A stretch of 64,000 nucleotides of DNA from JAEKNW01 sp963678375 (GTDB taxonomy: Bacteria > Cloacimonadota > Cloacimonadia > Cloacimonadales > JAFGVF01). Below, piece after piece: positions 10,155 to 18,850 of the stretch (positions within the stretch are counted from its first letter, which is position 1; each line of letters opens with the position of its first letter). The stretch spans positions 496,001 to 560,000 of the forward strand of contig OY782831.1 of assembly GCA_963678375.2 (NCBI GenBank), given 5' to 3'. Made by a program: the position numbers and the translations under genes. The notes beneath the pieces are model-generated. The model worked only from the letters and a program-made list of their open reading frames with translations, made no database searches and was not told the DNA's origin.

Positions 10155-10777
10155 TGAATATAGTAGAATCTTTATTAATACCAATTTCAATAGCAATTCT
10201 AGCTTATCTTTGTGGACTCTTTTCAACTGCAAGAATATTTGCTAAAACATTTAAATATCTTAAAATAACAAGAGTAGGCACTGGCCATGCTGATACTAGA
10301 AATATTTACTCTAATGTTAGCAAAGCAATGGGAGTACTTGTTGGTATCATTGATATTGCCAAGATGTATCTTTTCCTATACATAGTTAAATATATTATTA
10401 TAAGTGTTTTTAATAAACCTGAATTAGCAAGTGATAATCTCCTTTTTATTTATGGTTTCTTCTTAATTTTAGGTCATTGTTTCCCCTTTTATAACAAGTT
10501 CAAAGGTGGAAGGGGTATCTTTACTTATGCTGGATATCTAGGTTTCTTTGCTCCCGCAACTACTTTAATTGTTGGGATTATTTCTGCTATTATAGCTTTA
10601 GTTTTTGGTCAATACCGAGCTGCTAAATACTTTATGGTCGGTGGACCTGTGATAGCATCACTTATCATTTCAACAATAACGCAAGTTACTCCAGGTTTAA
10701 CGATGAAGATTTTTATAGCTGCAATTTTGATGATTGCTGTTAATTTTATTGTTTCAAGAAAAAGGAAAGAACTCTGA
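10154..10777 (+). CDS. Divergent PlsY-family acyltransferase-like membrane protein
   Basis: A 207-residue polytopic inner-membrane protein resembling PlsY, the acyl-phosphate:glycerol-3-phosphate acyltransferase. The third family motif is clear (GHCFPFYNKFKGGRG), but the first (usually GSIPxG) reads GLFSTA and the second (usually GSGNxGAxN) reads GTGHADTRNIYSN. Topology (about five hydrophobic segments) and length fit PlsY. The altered motifs suggest either a changed substrate or lost activity, so I would not call it the housekeeping enzyme. It overlaps yggS and the next gene by one base each, indicating translational coupling. Confidence 0.7.
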   Translation: MNIVESLLIPISIAILAYLCGLFSTARIFAKTFKYLKITRVGTGHADTRNIYSNVSKAMGVLVGIIDIAKMYLFLYIVKYIIISVFNKPELASDNLLFIYGFFLILGHCFPFYNKFKGGRGIFTYAGYLGFFAPATTLIVGIISAIIALVFGQYRAAKYFMVGGPVIASLIISTITQVTPGLTMKIFIAAILMIAVNFIVSRKRKEL

Positions 10778-11793
10778 TGAAACTGAAGCTAAAAAGACAA
10801 TCTTTGCTATTTATTCTTTTACTAACTAGCCTCAATTTTTTTGCCTATCCAGCCATTAATTATGACTGGCAACAACCAGCTAGAAACGTCTCCCCAATTG
10901 GAATTGCCCTAGGAGGTATTAATCAAGTTTATGCTGAGGATTTTGCAGTTGCCTATGAGAATCCTGCTCTTTTAGCCCTAAGAAATGGATCATATTTTTC
11001 TGCTACTTTTAGAAGTAATAGAATGGATAATGAAGCTATCAGCAATGTTTTAAACCCTACTTATCTTTTAAGTGATAAGCAATTCACTTATTATACCTTT
11101 TCTTTACCTAAGTTTGCTTTATCCTACCAACCAATCTACAATATAACTGAAACTTTTGAAAATAGTTTTATCTCGGATTATCACGACTTATATTTAAATG
11201 CATTCACTCTATCACTTGCTGCTCAAGATGATGATTATACTAAGTTAACTTTAGGCTTTAACCTTAAGTTTATTGAAGGAAGGCAAATATATCAAAGACA
11301 TCGCAAAGAAATTGGCTATTTAGTTCTAGAAGATTTTGTAGATGGGACTGTAGTTGGTTACTCTTCTGATATTGGTATGACTTACCGTCAGAACAGTATC
11401 TTGGTTGGATTGACACTAAAAGATATTGTTTCCCAACTTTACTGGAACGATAGAAGTAATGATCACTTAAGGCAAAGATACTCACTTGGTATGGGATTCT
11501 TTAATGAAAATTCAACTTTCCAATTAGCTACTCAGGGTAGATTTAATAAACAAGAAGAGCAAACATACCATGTGGGCTACGGCTATTCTTTGAATTACGG
11601 TTCATCAATGAATCAATCTTTAGCATTTAAAGCAGGTATGTATAGTGATAAGTTTGAAGAAATGGATTCTATTAACTATACTTTTGGACTTGGCTACAGT
11701 CTATCTATGTTTAGAATAGATGTATCCTTAGTGTCTGCTGGTTTTACAATGGACAATACAGATTATCTCTTTTCTGTTACTGTAGGAAAGTAA
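10777..11793 (+). CDS. PorV/PorQ-like outer-membrane beta-barrel protein
   Basis: A 338-residue protein with a signal peptide (about 1-24, ending NFFAYP) and an N-terminal segment (IGIALGGINQVYAEDF, then AVAYENPALLALR) like the FadL-related PorV/PorQ family, in which the equivalent reads roughly GGAYVALADD...NPAGL. The remainder is antiparallel strands rich in Tyr and Phe, as in a barrel. PorV-type proteins shuttle or retain type IX cargo at the outer membrane, and this window encodes many such cargo proteins. Assignment to PorV, PorQ or a paralogue is not possible here. It starts at the overlapping TGATG with plsY. Confidence 0.65.
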   Translation: MKLKLKRQSLLFILLLTSLNFFAYPAINYDWQQPARNVSPIGIALGGINQVYAEDFAVAYENPALLALRNGSYFSATFRSNRMDNEAISNVLNPTYLLSDKQFTYYTFSLPKFALSYQPIYNITETFENSFISDYHDLYLNAFTLSLAAQDDDYTKLTLGFNLKFIEGRQIYQRHRKEIGYLVLEDFVDGTVVGYSSDIGMTYRQNSILVGLTLKDIVSQLYWNDRSNDHLRQRYSLGMGFFNENSTFQLATQGRFNKQEEQTYHVGYGYSLNYGSSMNQSLAFKAGMYSDKFEEMDSINYTFGLGYSLSMFRIDVSLVSAGFTMDNTDYLFSVTVGK

Positions 11794-11794
11794 T

Positions 11795-13699
11795 ATGTTT
11801 TCTCTCTCATTTCTTAATTCCAGTTTACTCATTGCTAGTTTAAGTGCTCTAATCCCTATATTAATTTATTTCTTTGCTAAAAGAAGACCTGATAGAGTAA
11901 TCTTTAGTTCACTTAAATTTATCATAAGTAGTAAGGAAGAAAGAAAGAGTAAGATTAATTTGAAAAACATTCTTCTTTTAATCATTAGAACTCTTATAAT
12001 CTTATTTTTAACCCTCTTATTTGCCAGACCTATACTAAAAACTTTCCTGGGAATAGATAGCAACTACCATGCTCCTACTACAATTTCTGTTATAGCAGAC
12101 AACTCTCTGAGTATGGACTACTATTCTCAATCTACTCAAAGGCTAGAGCTCTTGAAGGAAAAACTTAAAGTTATAAATTCAAAATTAACTAATGATGACT
12201 ACCTTAGAATTTATACAAAAGATAGCTTTATTACCTCTCAGAAGTTTATGCAAGGGTCAATACCAGACTCGCTAATAGCGAAAATTAATGTTACCTATAA
12301 CCCACTTCCTCTTGACTCATTAATCTCTCAAGCTATTAATAACAAAGAACGAATTCCTACAGCTAATCACGAAATCTACCTCTTCACCGATGGGAATGAA
12401 CCAATAACTTTATTAGACTCTTTAACTAATATCAAATATTCGATAATTGATCAACAAAAAGAATGGAATAATCTTGCAGCCAATATCAATAGTAGCCAAG
12501 TTGTAAGCAATAATAACATTAAACAACTTAGTATAGACTACACTATCCATAATTATGGTACTAAAGACCTTCAAGACAGATTAGTTCGATTAAACTACAA
12601 TGATAGAAGCTTTGACCGCTTTATTAGTATTGAAGCCAATAAAAGTTGGCAAGGAAACTTCACAATTCCTATTGAAAAAACTGGTTGGCAAAAAGGATTC
12701 ATCGAAATTCAAGATGAGTATTACTTGCAAGATAATCGAGGTTATTTTAGCTTCTATTTTAATTTAAACCCAAATATTACTATTATCACAGAAGAAACAA
12801 ATGTTTCTTTACCTTTACAAACAATGATTAGTATTTTCGCAGGAAACCCCGAAAACATCAAGTATGTAGCTCAGAACAGAGTCAATAACCAACTGATTTC
12901 TTCAACTGATATCTTCATTTTTTATAAACTAAACTCTCTTGCTAGTAATATCCAATCTCTTCTAGATCAATTAGATAAAGATAAACGTGGTTCCTTGGTT
13001 ATTTTAAGTCCTGATTCGGACTCCTCTGTTTCTAATTATGTAAAAAGTAATTTTGACATAGAAGTCTCAAAAGGTCTTTCCAGAAACCAGTATCCTGACT
13101 GGACCAATACATATAATGAGATAATGCAAGAAATTTCGTCAAATCAGTTTCAAGAAATGAGATTTAATGATCTTGTTAAAGCTCAAATTAATAGTAAGAA
13201 TAAAAGTATTCTTACTGCCAACAAACAACCGCTAATTGCAACTAATAACAATACTTATCTTCTCTTCTTTGATGATAATAACGACTTTGTTACCTCTGCC
13301 TCTTATCCTGTATTCATGAATAAATTATTTGAAAAATTAAGCAATAGTAACTTAGAAATTAAATCTTATTATCAAGGTAACAGTATTGACTTACCGAAAG
13401 GTGCACTTGTAAATAATAAAGAAGTATTTAGTTCAAAATTTATTTTCAAGGATTTAGGAATCTATAAAGTTGTTACTGGATCCAAAATTGCCTTTTACGC
13501 TGTTAATCAATCAGAAAATCAACTCATTGAAAGTATCAATTCAAGCAGTACAATACCAGATAGATATATCAATATCACAGGTGATTTAGAAAGTAATTTA
13601 TTCTCTGAAAGTGGAAGCTTTGAACTACTTAAATACCTTCTCTATGCAATCCTCTTCTTGTTTTTAGCTGAATTACTTCTGGTTAAGCTTGGTAAATGA
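11795..13699 (+). CDS. BatA-type membrane protein with von Willebrand A domain
   Basis: A 634-residue inner-membrane protein. The N-terminus matches the BatA aerotolerance family: a first transmembrane helix (about 5-28), a basic loop (FAKRRPDRVIFSSLKFI), a second helix (about 52-75) and then a VWA domain with a MIDAS-like DNSLSMDYYS. A large periplasmic region follows, and a final helix lies at about 612-630. The MIDAS serines are present; the later acidic element appears as YLFTDGNEP. Proteins of this form are common in FCB bacteria without a defined role. It starts one base after the PorV-like gene stops and ends the operon. Confidence 0.8.
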   Translation: MFSLSFLNSSLLIASLSALIPILIYFFAKRRPDRVIFSSLKFIISSKEERKSKINLKNILLLIIRTLIILFLTLLFARPILKTFLGIDSNYHAPTTISVIADNSLSMDYYSQSTQRLELLKEKLKVINSKLTNDDYLRIYTKDSFITSQKFMQGSIPDSLIAKINVTYNPLPLDSLISQAINNKERIPTANHEIYLFTDGNEPITLLDSLTNIKYSIIDQQKEWNNLAANINSSQVVSNNNIKQLSIDYTIHNYGTKDLQDRLVRLNYNDRSFDRFISIEANKSWQGNFTIPIEKTGWQKGFIEIQDEYYLQDNRGYFSFYFNLNPNITIITEETNVSLPLQTMISIFAGNPENIKYVAQNRVNNQLISSTDIFIFYKLNSLASNIQSLLDQLDKDKRGSLVILSPDSDSSVSNYVKSNFDIEVSKGLSRNQYPDWTNTYNEIMQEISSNQFQEMRFNDLVKAQINSKNKSILTANKQPLIATNNNTYLLFFDDNNDFVTSASYPVFMNKLFEKLSNSNLEIKSYYQGNSIDLPKGALVNNKEVFSSKFIFKDLGIYKVVTGSKIAFYAVNQSENQLIESINSSSTIPDRYINITGDLESNLFSESGSFELLKYLLYAILFLFLAELLLVKLGK

Positions 13700-13846
13700 T
13701 TCTAAATATTTCCACTTTTTTCTCCTTGATTCTTACTCTGCCCATGAAATATTGGACTTTTTAGTAGAGAGTAACAATCAAGAAACATAATGGTTTAGTT
13801 AAATTCTCCGAATATATATATTATATGTGTCTATAGTAGAATCACT

Positions 13847-13937
13847 CCCTGTATCCCCCTCAATGATGGGGATTTTGATAGAATAATCTGCACTCTTCAG
13901 TAAAGTTCTTCTACACTTGCTGGGTTAAAGGCAAAAG
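13847..13937 (+). repeat. Dispersed ~90-bp intergenic repeat, copy A
   Basis: The segment contains a hairpin (ATCCCC at 13853-13858 with GGGGAT at 13868-13873) followed by TTTT, then continues to TGGGTTAAAGG next to the malQ stop codon. A clearly related sequence lies on the minus strand at 54483-54574, with the same CCCTGTxTCCCCCTCA hairpin start, a TTCAGTAA-like middle and the CTGGGTTAAAGG end. The hairpin plus T-run could act as a weak terminator for the BatA-type gene upstream. Confidence 0.6.
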
Positions 13938-13944
13938 TAAATAC

Positions 13945-15435
13945 TTATCTTTGGTATCTTTCTATTAAACTTATGATTTTTCTATTATCTAATGAAGAAA
14001 TATAATCTTGAGGTAATCTTATATCCCAGTTACCTTCAGCAACTCCAGGTTTATTCATCCGATACCCTGAGTCAAGCTTAAGCATATCCTGTAAAGGGAT
14101 AATTGCTACTAGACAGTTAGATGCATAAGCTACTTCTATCAAATCAAAAGATATACTTTCTTCACTAAGACTGAAATCGTAAGTTTCTCTTGCTTGTGCT
14201 AAGAAATCAAACAAATTTTGCTTAATCAAGTTATGATTGTTTGCATAGTCTTTCCACCAACCTCTACTAGTATTATTGTCATGGGTCCCAGTGTAGATGA
14301 AGGTATTAAGGGGTAATTTAGACTTATTAAAATCCCAATCGTCTAAGGAATACTGGAGAACTAGCATCCCAGGAAAGTTAAATTGCTCTTTGAGTTGAGT
14401 TACTTGAGGCGTTAAGGAGCCTAGGTCTTCTGCAATCAGATTAAGATCTGCAATTGCTTTCGCCAGGGCAAAGAAAAAGTCTGCTCCAGGTCCATTCATC
14501 CATTCCCCTTGTTTGGCATCATATAGCTCTGTAGGAATACTCCAATAACGGGAAAAACCGATAAAATGGTCAAGTCTAAGCACATCACAAATTTCTAAGT
14601 TATATTTAATTCTATCAATCCACCATTTAAAATCTGTATCCTTATTCTTCTGCCAATCATAGAGTGGATTTTCCCAGATTTGTCCATCATGGTTGAATTC
14701 ATCTGGAGGACAGCCAGAAATAAACTGAGGCTTATAATCTTGATTAAGCTGAAACAAGTCTTTATTAGCCCAAATATCAGCAGAATTATATGATACATAG
14801 ATAGGTATATCACCAATGATCTTTATTTGATATTGATTTGCATATTCTTTAAGATTCTTCCATTGTTGATAGAAGATAAATTGAACAAATTTATGGTAGT
14901 TAATTTGGTCTAGATAGCGATTTTTAAGTTCTTCTTTAAAGGCTAGACTTGGGTTTTTCTCATTTTCCTTCCACTCACTCCAAGCTAGTCCATCATTCTT
15001 TTTATAGAGAGTGATAAAGAGTGAATAGTCTTCTAACCACTGCTTTTGGCAGAAGGAAATAAAGGCTTGATCTTTGAGTGAGAAATTATGATAGGCTTTG
15101 CTAAGTAGCTTGTCTCTTTCAAGTTTTAAATTAGGATAGTCAATCTTTTCGGCATAAGAACTAGTATTTAATAAGTCTCTTTGACTAAGCAATCCATCTT
15201 CAACAAGTAATTGTGGAGAAATCAAGAGAGGATTACCAGCAAAAGAACTCAGAGGTGAGTAGGGTGAATTGCCTTTTTCTGGTATAGTTAATGGAAGAAT
15301 TTGCCAATAGCTTTGTTTCAATTCAGCAAGCAGGTCGATAAATTTATAAGCTTCATAACCAAAGTCACCTATCCCCAACTGATTAGGAATGGCTGTTGGA
15401 TGAAGAAGAATACCAGAACTACGTTTTATCTTCAT
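13945..15435 (-). CDS. malQ: 4-alpha-glucanotransferase (amylomaltase, GH77)
   Basis: A 496-residue cytosolic enzyme that transfers alpha-1,4-glucan segments between maltodextrins, serving glycogen or maltodextrin metabolism. GH77 landmarks occur in order: LGIGDFG and PYSPLSSFAGNPLLISP near the N-terminus, the ISGCPPDEFNHDGQIWENP loop, the nucleophile Asp in RLDHFIGFSRYW, the acid/base Glu in LIAEDLG, and the stabilising Asp in YTGTHDNNTSRGWW. Length fits the bacterial amylomaltase form. Its start overlaps the stop of the GNAT gene by four bases, and it is the last gene of the long rpmH-malQ run. Confidence 0.95.
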   Translation of the reverse strand: MKIKRSSGILLHPTAIPNQLGIGDFGYEAYKFIDLLAELKQSYWQILPLTIPEKGNSPYSPLSSFAGNPLLISPQLLVEDGLLSQRDLLNTSSYAEKIDYPNLKLERDKLLSKAYHNFSLKDQAFISFCQKQWLEDYSLFITLYKKNDGLAWSEWKENEKNPSLAFKEELKNRYLDQINYHKFVQFIFYQQWKNLKEYANQYQIKIIGDIPIYVSYNSADIWANKDLFQLNQDYKPQFISGCPPDEFNHDGQIWENPLYDWQKNKDTDFKWWIDRIKYNLEICDVLRLDHFIGFSRYWSIPTELYDAKQGEWMNGPGADFFFALAKAIADLNLIAEDLGSLTPQVTQLKEQFNFPGMLVLQYSLDDWDFNKSKLPLNTFIYTGTHDNNTSRGWWKDYANNHNLIKQNLFDFLAQARETYDFSLSEESISFDLIEVAYASNCLVAIIPLQDMLKLDSGYRMNKPGVAEGNWDIRLPQDYISSLDNRKIISLIERYQR

Positions 15436-16304
15436 AGTTTACCTTGGTAGGCGTAAAGTAAAAAATCATCTTTTCTTTCCCATGATTTAAAAGCAAAATT
15501 TTCAAGACAATCAACCCTAGAATGGCTAGGGACAATTATGCTAACTGCATCTCTGTTTTCCTTAAAAGCTTGAGAGATTATCCTATTGAGTAAAAGAGAA
15601 CATTGATCTTTTGTAGAGTACTCTAGTAAAGTTATAAAAATGTTCTCATCATTATCAATTACATAAGTAACCATGGCTTCTATTTCTTCTCCATTAGCGA
15701 TAATATAAGATAAAGACTTGTGGTATAGTTGAGTTAGGTATTTATCGGAAACATTAAAAACTTTCCAACCCTGACAAAGATAGCCATCTATTTCTTTATA
15801 GAATTTGGATTCGAGAAGAAACTTAGTGAATTCTTCCAGAGAAGGCTGGCGTAAAGAATCAGTATTTGATATGAATTTATGTTTATCCAACTTGTCTAAC
15901 TCCAACTCTAAATAAGACCATTCTTTTATTTTAGAGAAACCAATTTTCTCATTTAAAGCTATTGATTCTACGTTATCAAAATAGGTGGAAAATTTTAGTG
16001 ATTTGCACTCTTTATCTATAGCTATTTTTATTAGATGATTAGCAATCTTTTTACCAATTCCTTTGAGTTGGAGTTCATGGTCTTTACGAAGACCTTCCAA
16101 CCAATAATTACCGTCTCCATGAGAAGCTAAACGACCAAAACCAATCAGCTTTTCCTCTTGGAAAAGACCAATAAAATAACTATTGTCAGCTTGAACCCAC
16201 TTATCAAAAATGTTTGGAATATAATCATCGCCTTCCCAAATAGATTTACATATCCTTATTACTTGCTCTTTGTCTTCTGATGTTAGTTGTCTAAAGTATT
16301 CCAT
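15432..16304 (-). CDS. GNAT-family N-acetyltransferase
   Basis: A 290-residue cytosolic protein. The N-terminal half is a GNAT fold with FGRLASHGDGNYWLEGL (strand 4/5 region) and an acetyl-CoA pyrophosphate-binding segment LKGIGKKIANHLIKIA, followed by NEKIGF as in many GNATs. The C-terminal half (about 150-290) is a second, more weakly GNAT-like region with IFITLLEYS. The substrate is not recognisable. It overlaps malQ by four bases and abuts the permease gene, so it is cotranscribed with both. Confidence 0.8.
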   Translation of the reverse strand: MEYFRQLTSEDKEQVIRICKSIWEGDDYIPNIFDKWVQADNSYFIGLFQEEKLIGFGRLASHGDGNYWLEGLRKDHELQLKGIGKKIANHLIKIAIDKECKSLKFSTYFDNVESIALNEKIGFSKIKEWSYLELELDKLDKHKFISNTDSLRQPSLEEFTKFLLESKFYKEIDGYLCQGWKVFNVSDKYLTQLYHKSLSYIIANGEEIEAMVTYVIDNDENIFITLLEYSTKDQCSLLLNRIISQAFKENRDAVSIIVPSHSRVDCLENFAFKSWERKDDFLLYAYQGKL

Positions 16305-17236
16305 TAGTTCCTCCTCCTTAAGATAGAAATAAAGAAAACACTTCCAATTAAAGTTGTGATTATCCCGACTGGTAACTCTCCGAAAGGACTAACATGATAA
16401 GCCAGAAAATCACATAGAAGTAAGAATGTACCTCCAATCAGCATAGTAATGAAGTAATTATTTCTTAAGTTATCACCGCACATCATTCTTACAATATGAG
16501 GTATTATTAAACCTACAAAACCAACTATACCAGCATAAGAAGTTACTATTGCTATTAAAACTGAAGTTAAAATAAAAATTTGCTTTCGTATTTTGGCGGT
16601 ATCAACACCTAGGGAATGTGCTGTTATCTCACCAGTTGCGATTATATTGAGACTATTTGATAAAAAATAAAGATAAATTAAAAGAACTATGGCAAGTCCA
16701 ACAAGTGCTAAAAATATATACCATTCTAGATTGGTAAAAACATGGTTCAAACTCCCCATCAAGGTAGACATTATTAGAGTTATCTGATTCGGGAAAAGAT
16801 AAATATAAAGGGAGATAATAGCTGAGCAAATCATAGAAACTATTATACCTGATAAAATAAGTTTTACAGTATTAATGCCTGCCCCAGTCTTAGCTATCAA
16901 CCAAACAAGAGTCATTGCTAATACTGCACCTATGAATCCAAATAGAGGCATAAGATAAGTAAATCCCATTATATAAGCAGTAATAGAAAATAAGGCTGAT
17001 CCAGAGCTTGTACCTAGGATATAAGGTTCTGCTAAGGGATTATTTAAGAGCATCTGGTAGATGTTCCCTACTGCAGCTAAAACTATTCCCGTGATTAAAG
17101 TTAAGATAAACCTGGGTAATCTGATAGCTTGTAAAATCTCAGGGGAAGGTACTTTATAGTATAAATAAAGAAAAGAAACAGCAATAAATAATGCTGTTAA
17201 AGCTAGATGAAAACTAAGTTTATTGCTCTTTATCAT
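16304..17236 (-). CDS. FecCD/BtuC-type ABC transporter permease
   Basis: A 310-residue inner-membrane permease with about nine hydrophobic segments. Family signatures are PRFILTLITGIVLAAVGNIY near the N-terminus, NPLAEPYILGTSSGSALF, and the C-terminal FVGLIIPHIVRMMCGDN coupling segment. FecCD permeases import iron-siderophores, haem or cobalamin. The binding protein is encoded directly upstream, overlapping by 17 bases. No ATPase gene lies beside the pair: the downstream neighbours are a GNAT enzyme and malQ, so the ATPase must be elsewhere. Confidence 0.93.
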   Translation of the reverse strand: MIKSNKLSFHLALTALFIAVSFLYLYYKVPSPEILQAIRLPRFILTLITGIVLAAVGNIYQMLLNNPLAEPYILGTSSGSALFSITAYIMGFTYLMPLFGFIGAVLAMTLVWLIAKTGAGINTVKLILSGIIVSMICSAIISLYIYLFPNQITLIMSTLMGSLNHVFTNLEWYIFLALVGLAIVLLIYLYFLSNSLNIIATGEITAHSLGVDTAKIRKQIFILTSVLIAIVTSYAGIVGFVGLIIPHIVRMMCGDNLRNNYFITMLIGGTFLLLCDFLAYHVSPFGELPVGIITTLIGSVFFISILRRRN

Positions 17237-18068
17237 AACTTAAAAACCAAGTATTAAACTTCCTTAATGCTTGACTTGAACGAGGAATTGTTCTCATTAC
17301 AGTATCGATATCAATATCTTCAACTGTGTATATATTTCCTTTTTGTACAGCATTAATATTCTGCCAACCTCTTCTATTAACTATATCCTCTTTACTTACA
17401 TAGGATAGGGCTATAATTACATCAGGGTTTGCTGCTACAATATCTTCATTTTTTGAGATAAAGAAGTCTTGATTAGTATTTGCAAAAATATTATCCCCTC
17501 CAGCTTCGCTAATTAACTGACCAATGAATGATTTGTCAGTTACAGTACCTAAATTAGATGAAATTTCAAAATAAACTTTTGGTCTCTTGTTGGGAAGTTG
17601 TAGACTAGCAAGAGATTGCTCAAAATCATTAATGACTTTGTCAGCATTTTCTGTTAAATCTAATTTCTTAGCTATTAATCTAACATTGTTATAGTAGGCT
17701 TCTAAAGAATTAGAATGAATTCTTATAACTTCAATTCCAAAGGGTTTGAGTTTATCATAAAACTCTTCTTGTTCAAATGCTGCAGTAAATATAATCTTTG
17801 GTTTTAGTGAAATAACACGCTCAATATCAATAGAAGAAAAATCTCCAACAGATTCTACTTTAAGTAATTCTGGAGGATAATCACAATATTTTGTTCGGGC
17901 AACTATCTTATCTAAACCACCTAATTCAGCAATAATCTCAGTAACTTCAGGCGATGTTACAACTACTCCTTTATTTACATGTGATGGACCCTGTTTGCAA
18001 GCTAACAGACTAATCACTGCAAGTAATAAAAGAATACATAACTTAATAATACTATTTTTTCTGTTCAT
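17220..18068 (-). CDS. Metal-chelate (cobalamin/siderophore) ABC transporter substrate-binding lipoprotein
   Basis: A 282-residue BtuF/FepB-like binding protein. The signal peptide ends in a lipobox (SLLAC, Cys24), so it is predicted to be membrane-anchored in the periplasm. The TonB-linked binding-protein pattern is clear: VVVTSPEVTEIIAELG, GDFSSIDIERVISLKPKII and the later NPDVIIALSY. The start is ATG 18068, six bases after GAGGAAA; a TTG 27 bases upstream is less likely. It overlaps the MBL hydrolase gene upstream and the permease downstream. The ligand is unknown; cobalamin, haem and siderophores are all possible. Confidence 0.88.
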   Translation of the reverse strand: MNRKNSIIKLCILLLLAVISLLACKQGPSHVNKGVVVTSPEVTEIIAELGGLDKIVARTKYCDYPPELLKVESVGDFSSIDIERVISLKPKIIFTAAFEQEEFYDKLKPFGIEVIRIHSNSLEAYYNNVRLIAKKLDLTENADKVINDFEQSLASLQLPNKRPKVYFEISSNLGTVTDKSFIGQLISEAGGDNIFANTNQDFFISKNEDIVAANPDVIIALSYVSKEDIVNRRGWQNINAVQKGNIYTVEDIDIDTVMRTIPRSSQALRKFNTWFLSYDKEQ

Positions 18069-18843
18069 AGATAGTTTCCTCAGTTGAATGATCAAATATT
18101 AATTTATAACCTTGATCTTCAATTCTCTTAATTATTGTCATTTTAGCTGCTACTGTGTCTTTTCTACAAACATCATAAGCAGAGGTTATTGCAGGTTTTA
18201 GATAAGTTTCTGAGGGTATTATATCACCAGCATAAATATATTTTTGTTCATCCCTATTTATAACAATAATCTGCATCCCCTCTGTATGACCACCTACAAG
18301 CTCTAGATTTATACCAGGGAATAACTCAAGATTTCCATTGATTAGATTTACTTTTCCGCTGATTTCTAGTTGCTTTAGATTTCTGTTAAAATCATAGGCT
18401 GCCTTGTTTAGAATATCAGGGTTCTTAGCCACTTGCCACTCCTTGAGCTGTATATGATAGCGAGCATTGGGGAAGGTTAAGTATTCTTCGTGATTAGCAT
18501 CCAAACTGACAATACCACCTGCATGATCATGGTGGAGATGAGTCATGATTACATCGGTTATTGATTCTGGACGATAACCATGCTCAGCTAATACTTGTTC
18601 AAATGATTTCATCTTTGGTGAAAATATCTTTAATTCTTTGGGACTTAGTTTATTACCTAGTCCTGTATCCACTAAGATTAATCTGTTCTCTAACTCTATA
18701 AGCAGTAGGTTTAAATCTAGTCTCATTCTGTGTTTATCATCTACGGCAAGAAATCTTCCCCAGATAGCCCGAGGAAGATTTCCTAAAGATGCACCAGCGT
18801 CAGAATAGAAATGACCGGCTTTTATAATCTTTATATTTAACAT
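18052..18843 (-). CDS. Metallo-beta-lactamase-fold hydrolase
   Basis: A 263-residue MBL-fold protein with the di-metal motif THLHHDHAGG, an upstream LILVDTGLGNKL strand, a GHTEGMQIIVI His segment and YAGDIIPS carrying the bridging Asp. The arrangement resembles the lactonase-like MBL subgroup, but substrates in this family vary widely and quorum quenching should not be assumed. It starts 7 bases after the jag stop codon and overlaps the binding-protein gene, tying the translocation genes to the transport genes in one transcriptional run. Confidence 0.88.
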   Translation of the reverse strand: MLNIKIIKAGHFYSDAGASLGNLPRAIWGRFLAVDDKHRMRLDLNLLLIELENRLILVDTGLGNKLSPKELKIFSPKMKSFEQVLAEHGYRPESITDVIMTHLHHDHAGGIVSLDANHEEYLTFPNARYHIQLKEWQVAKNPDILNKAAYDFNRNLKQLEISGKVNLINGNLELFPGINLELVGGHTEGMQIIVINRDEQKYIYAGDIIPSETYLKPAITSAYDVCRKDTVAAKMTIIKRIEDQGYKLIFDHSTEETIYEQKK

Positions 18844-18850
18844 ATATTAT

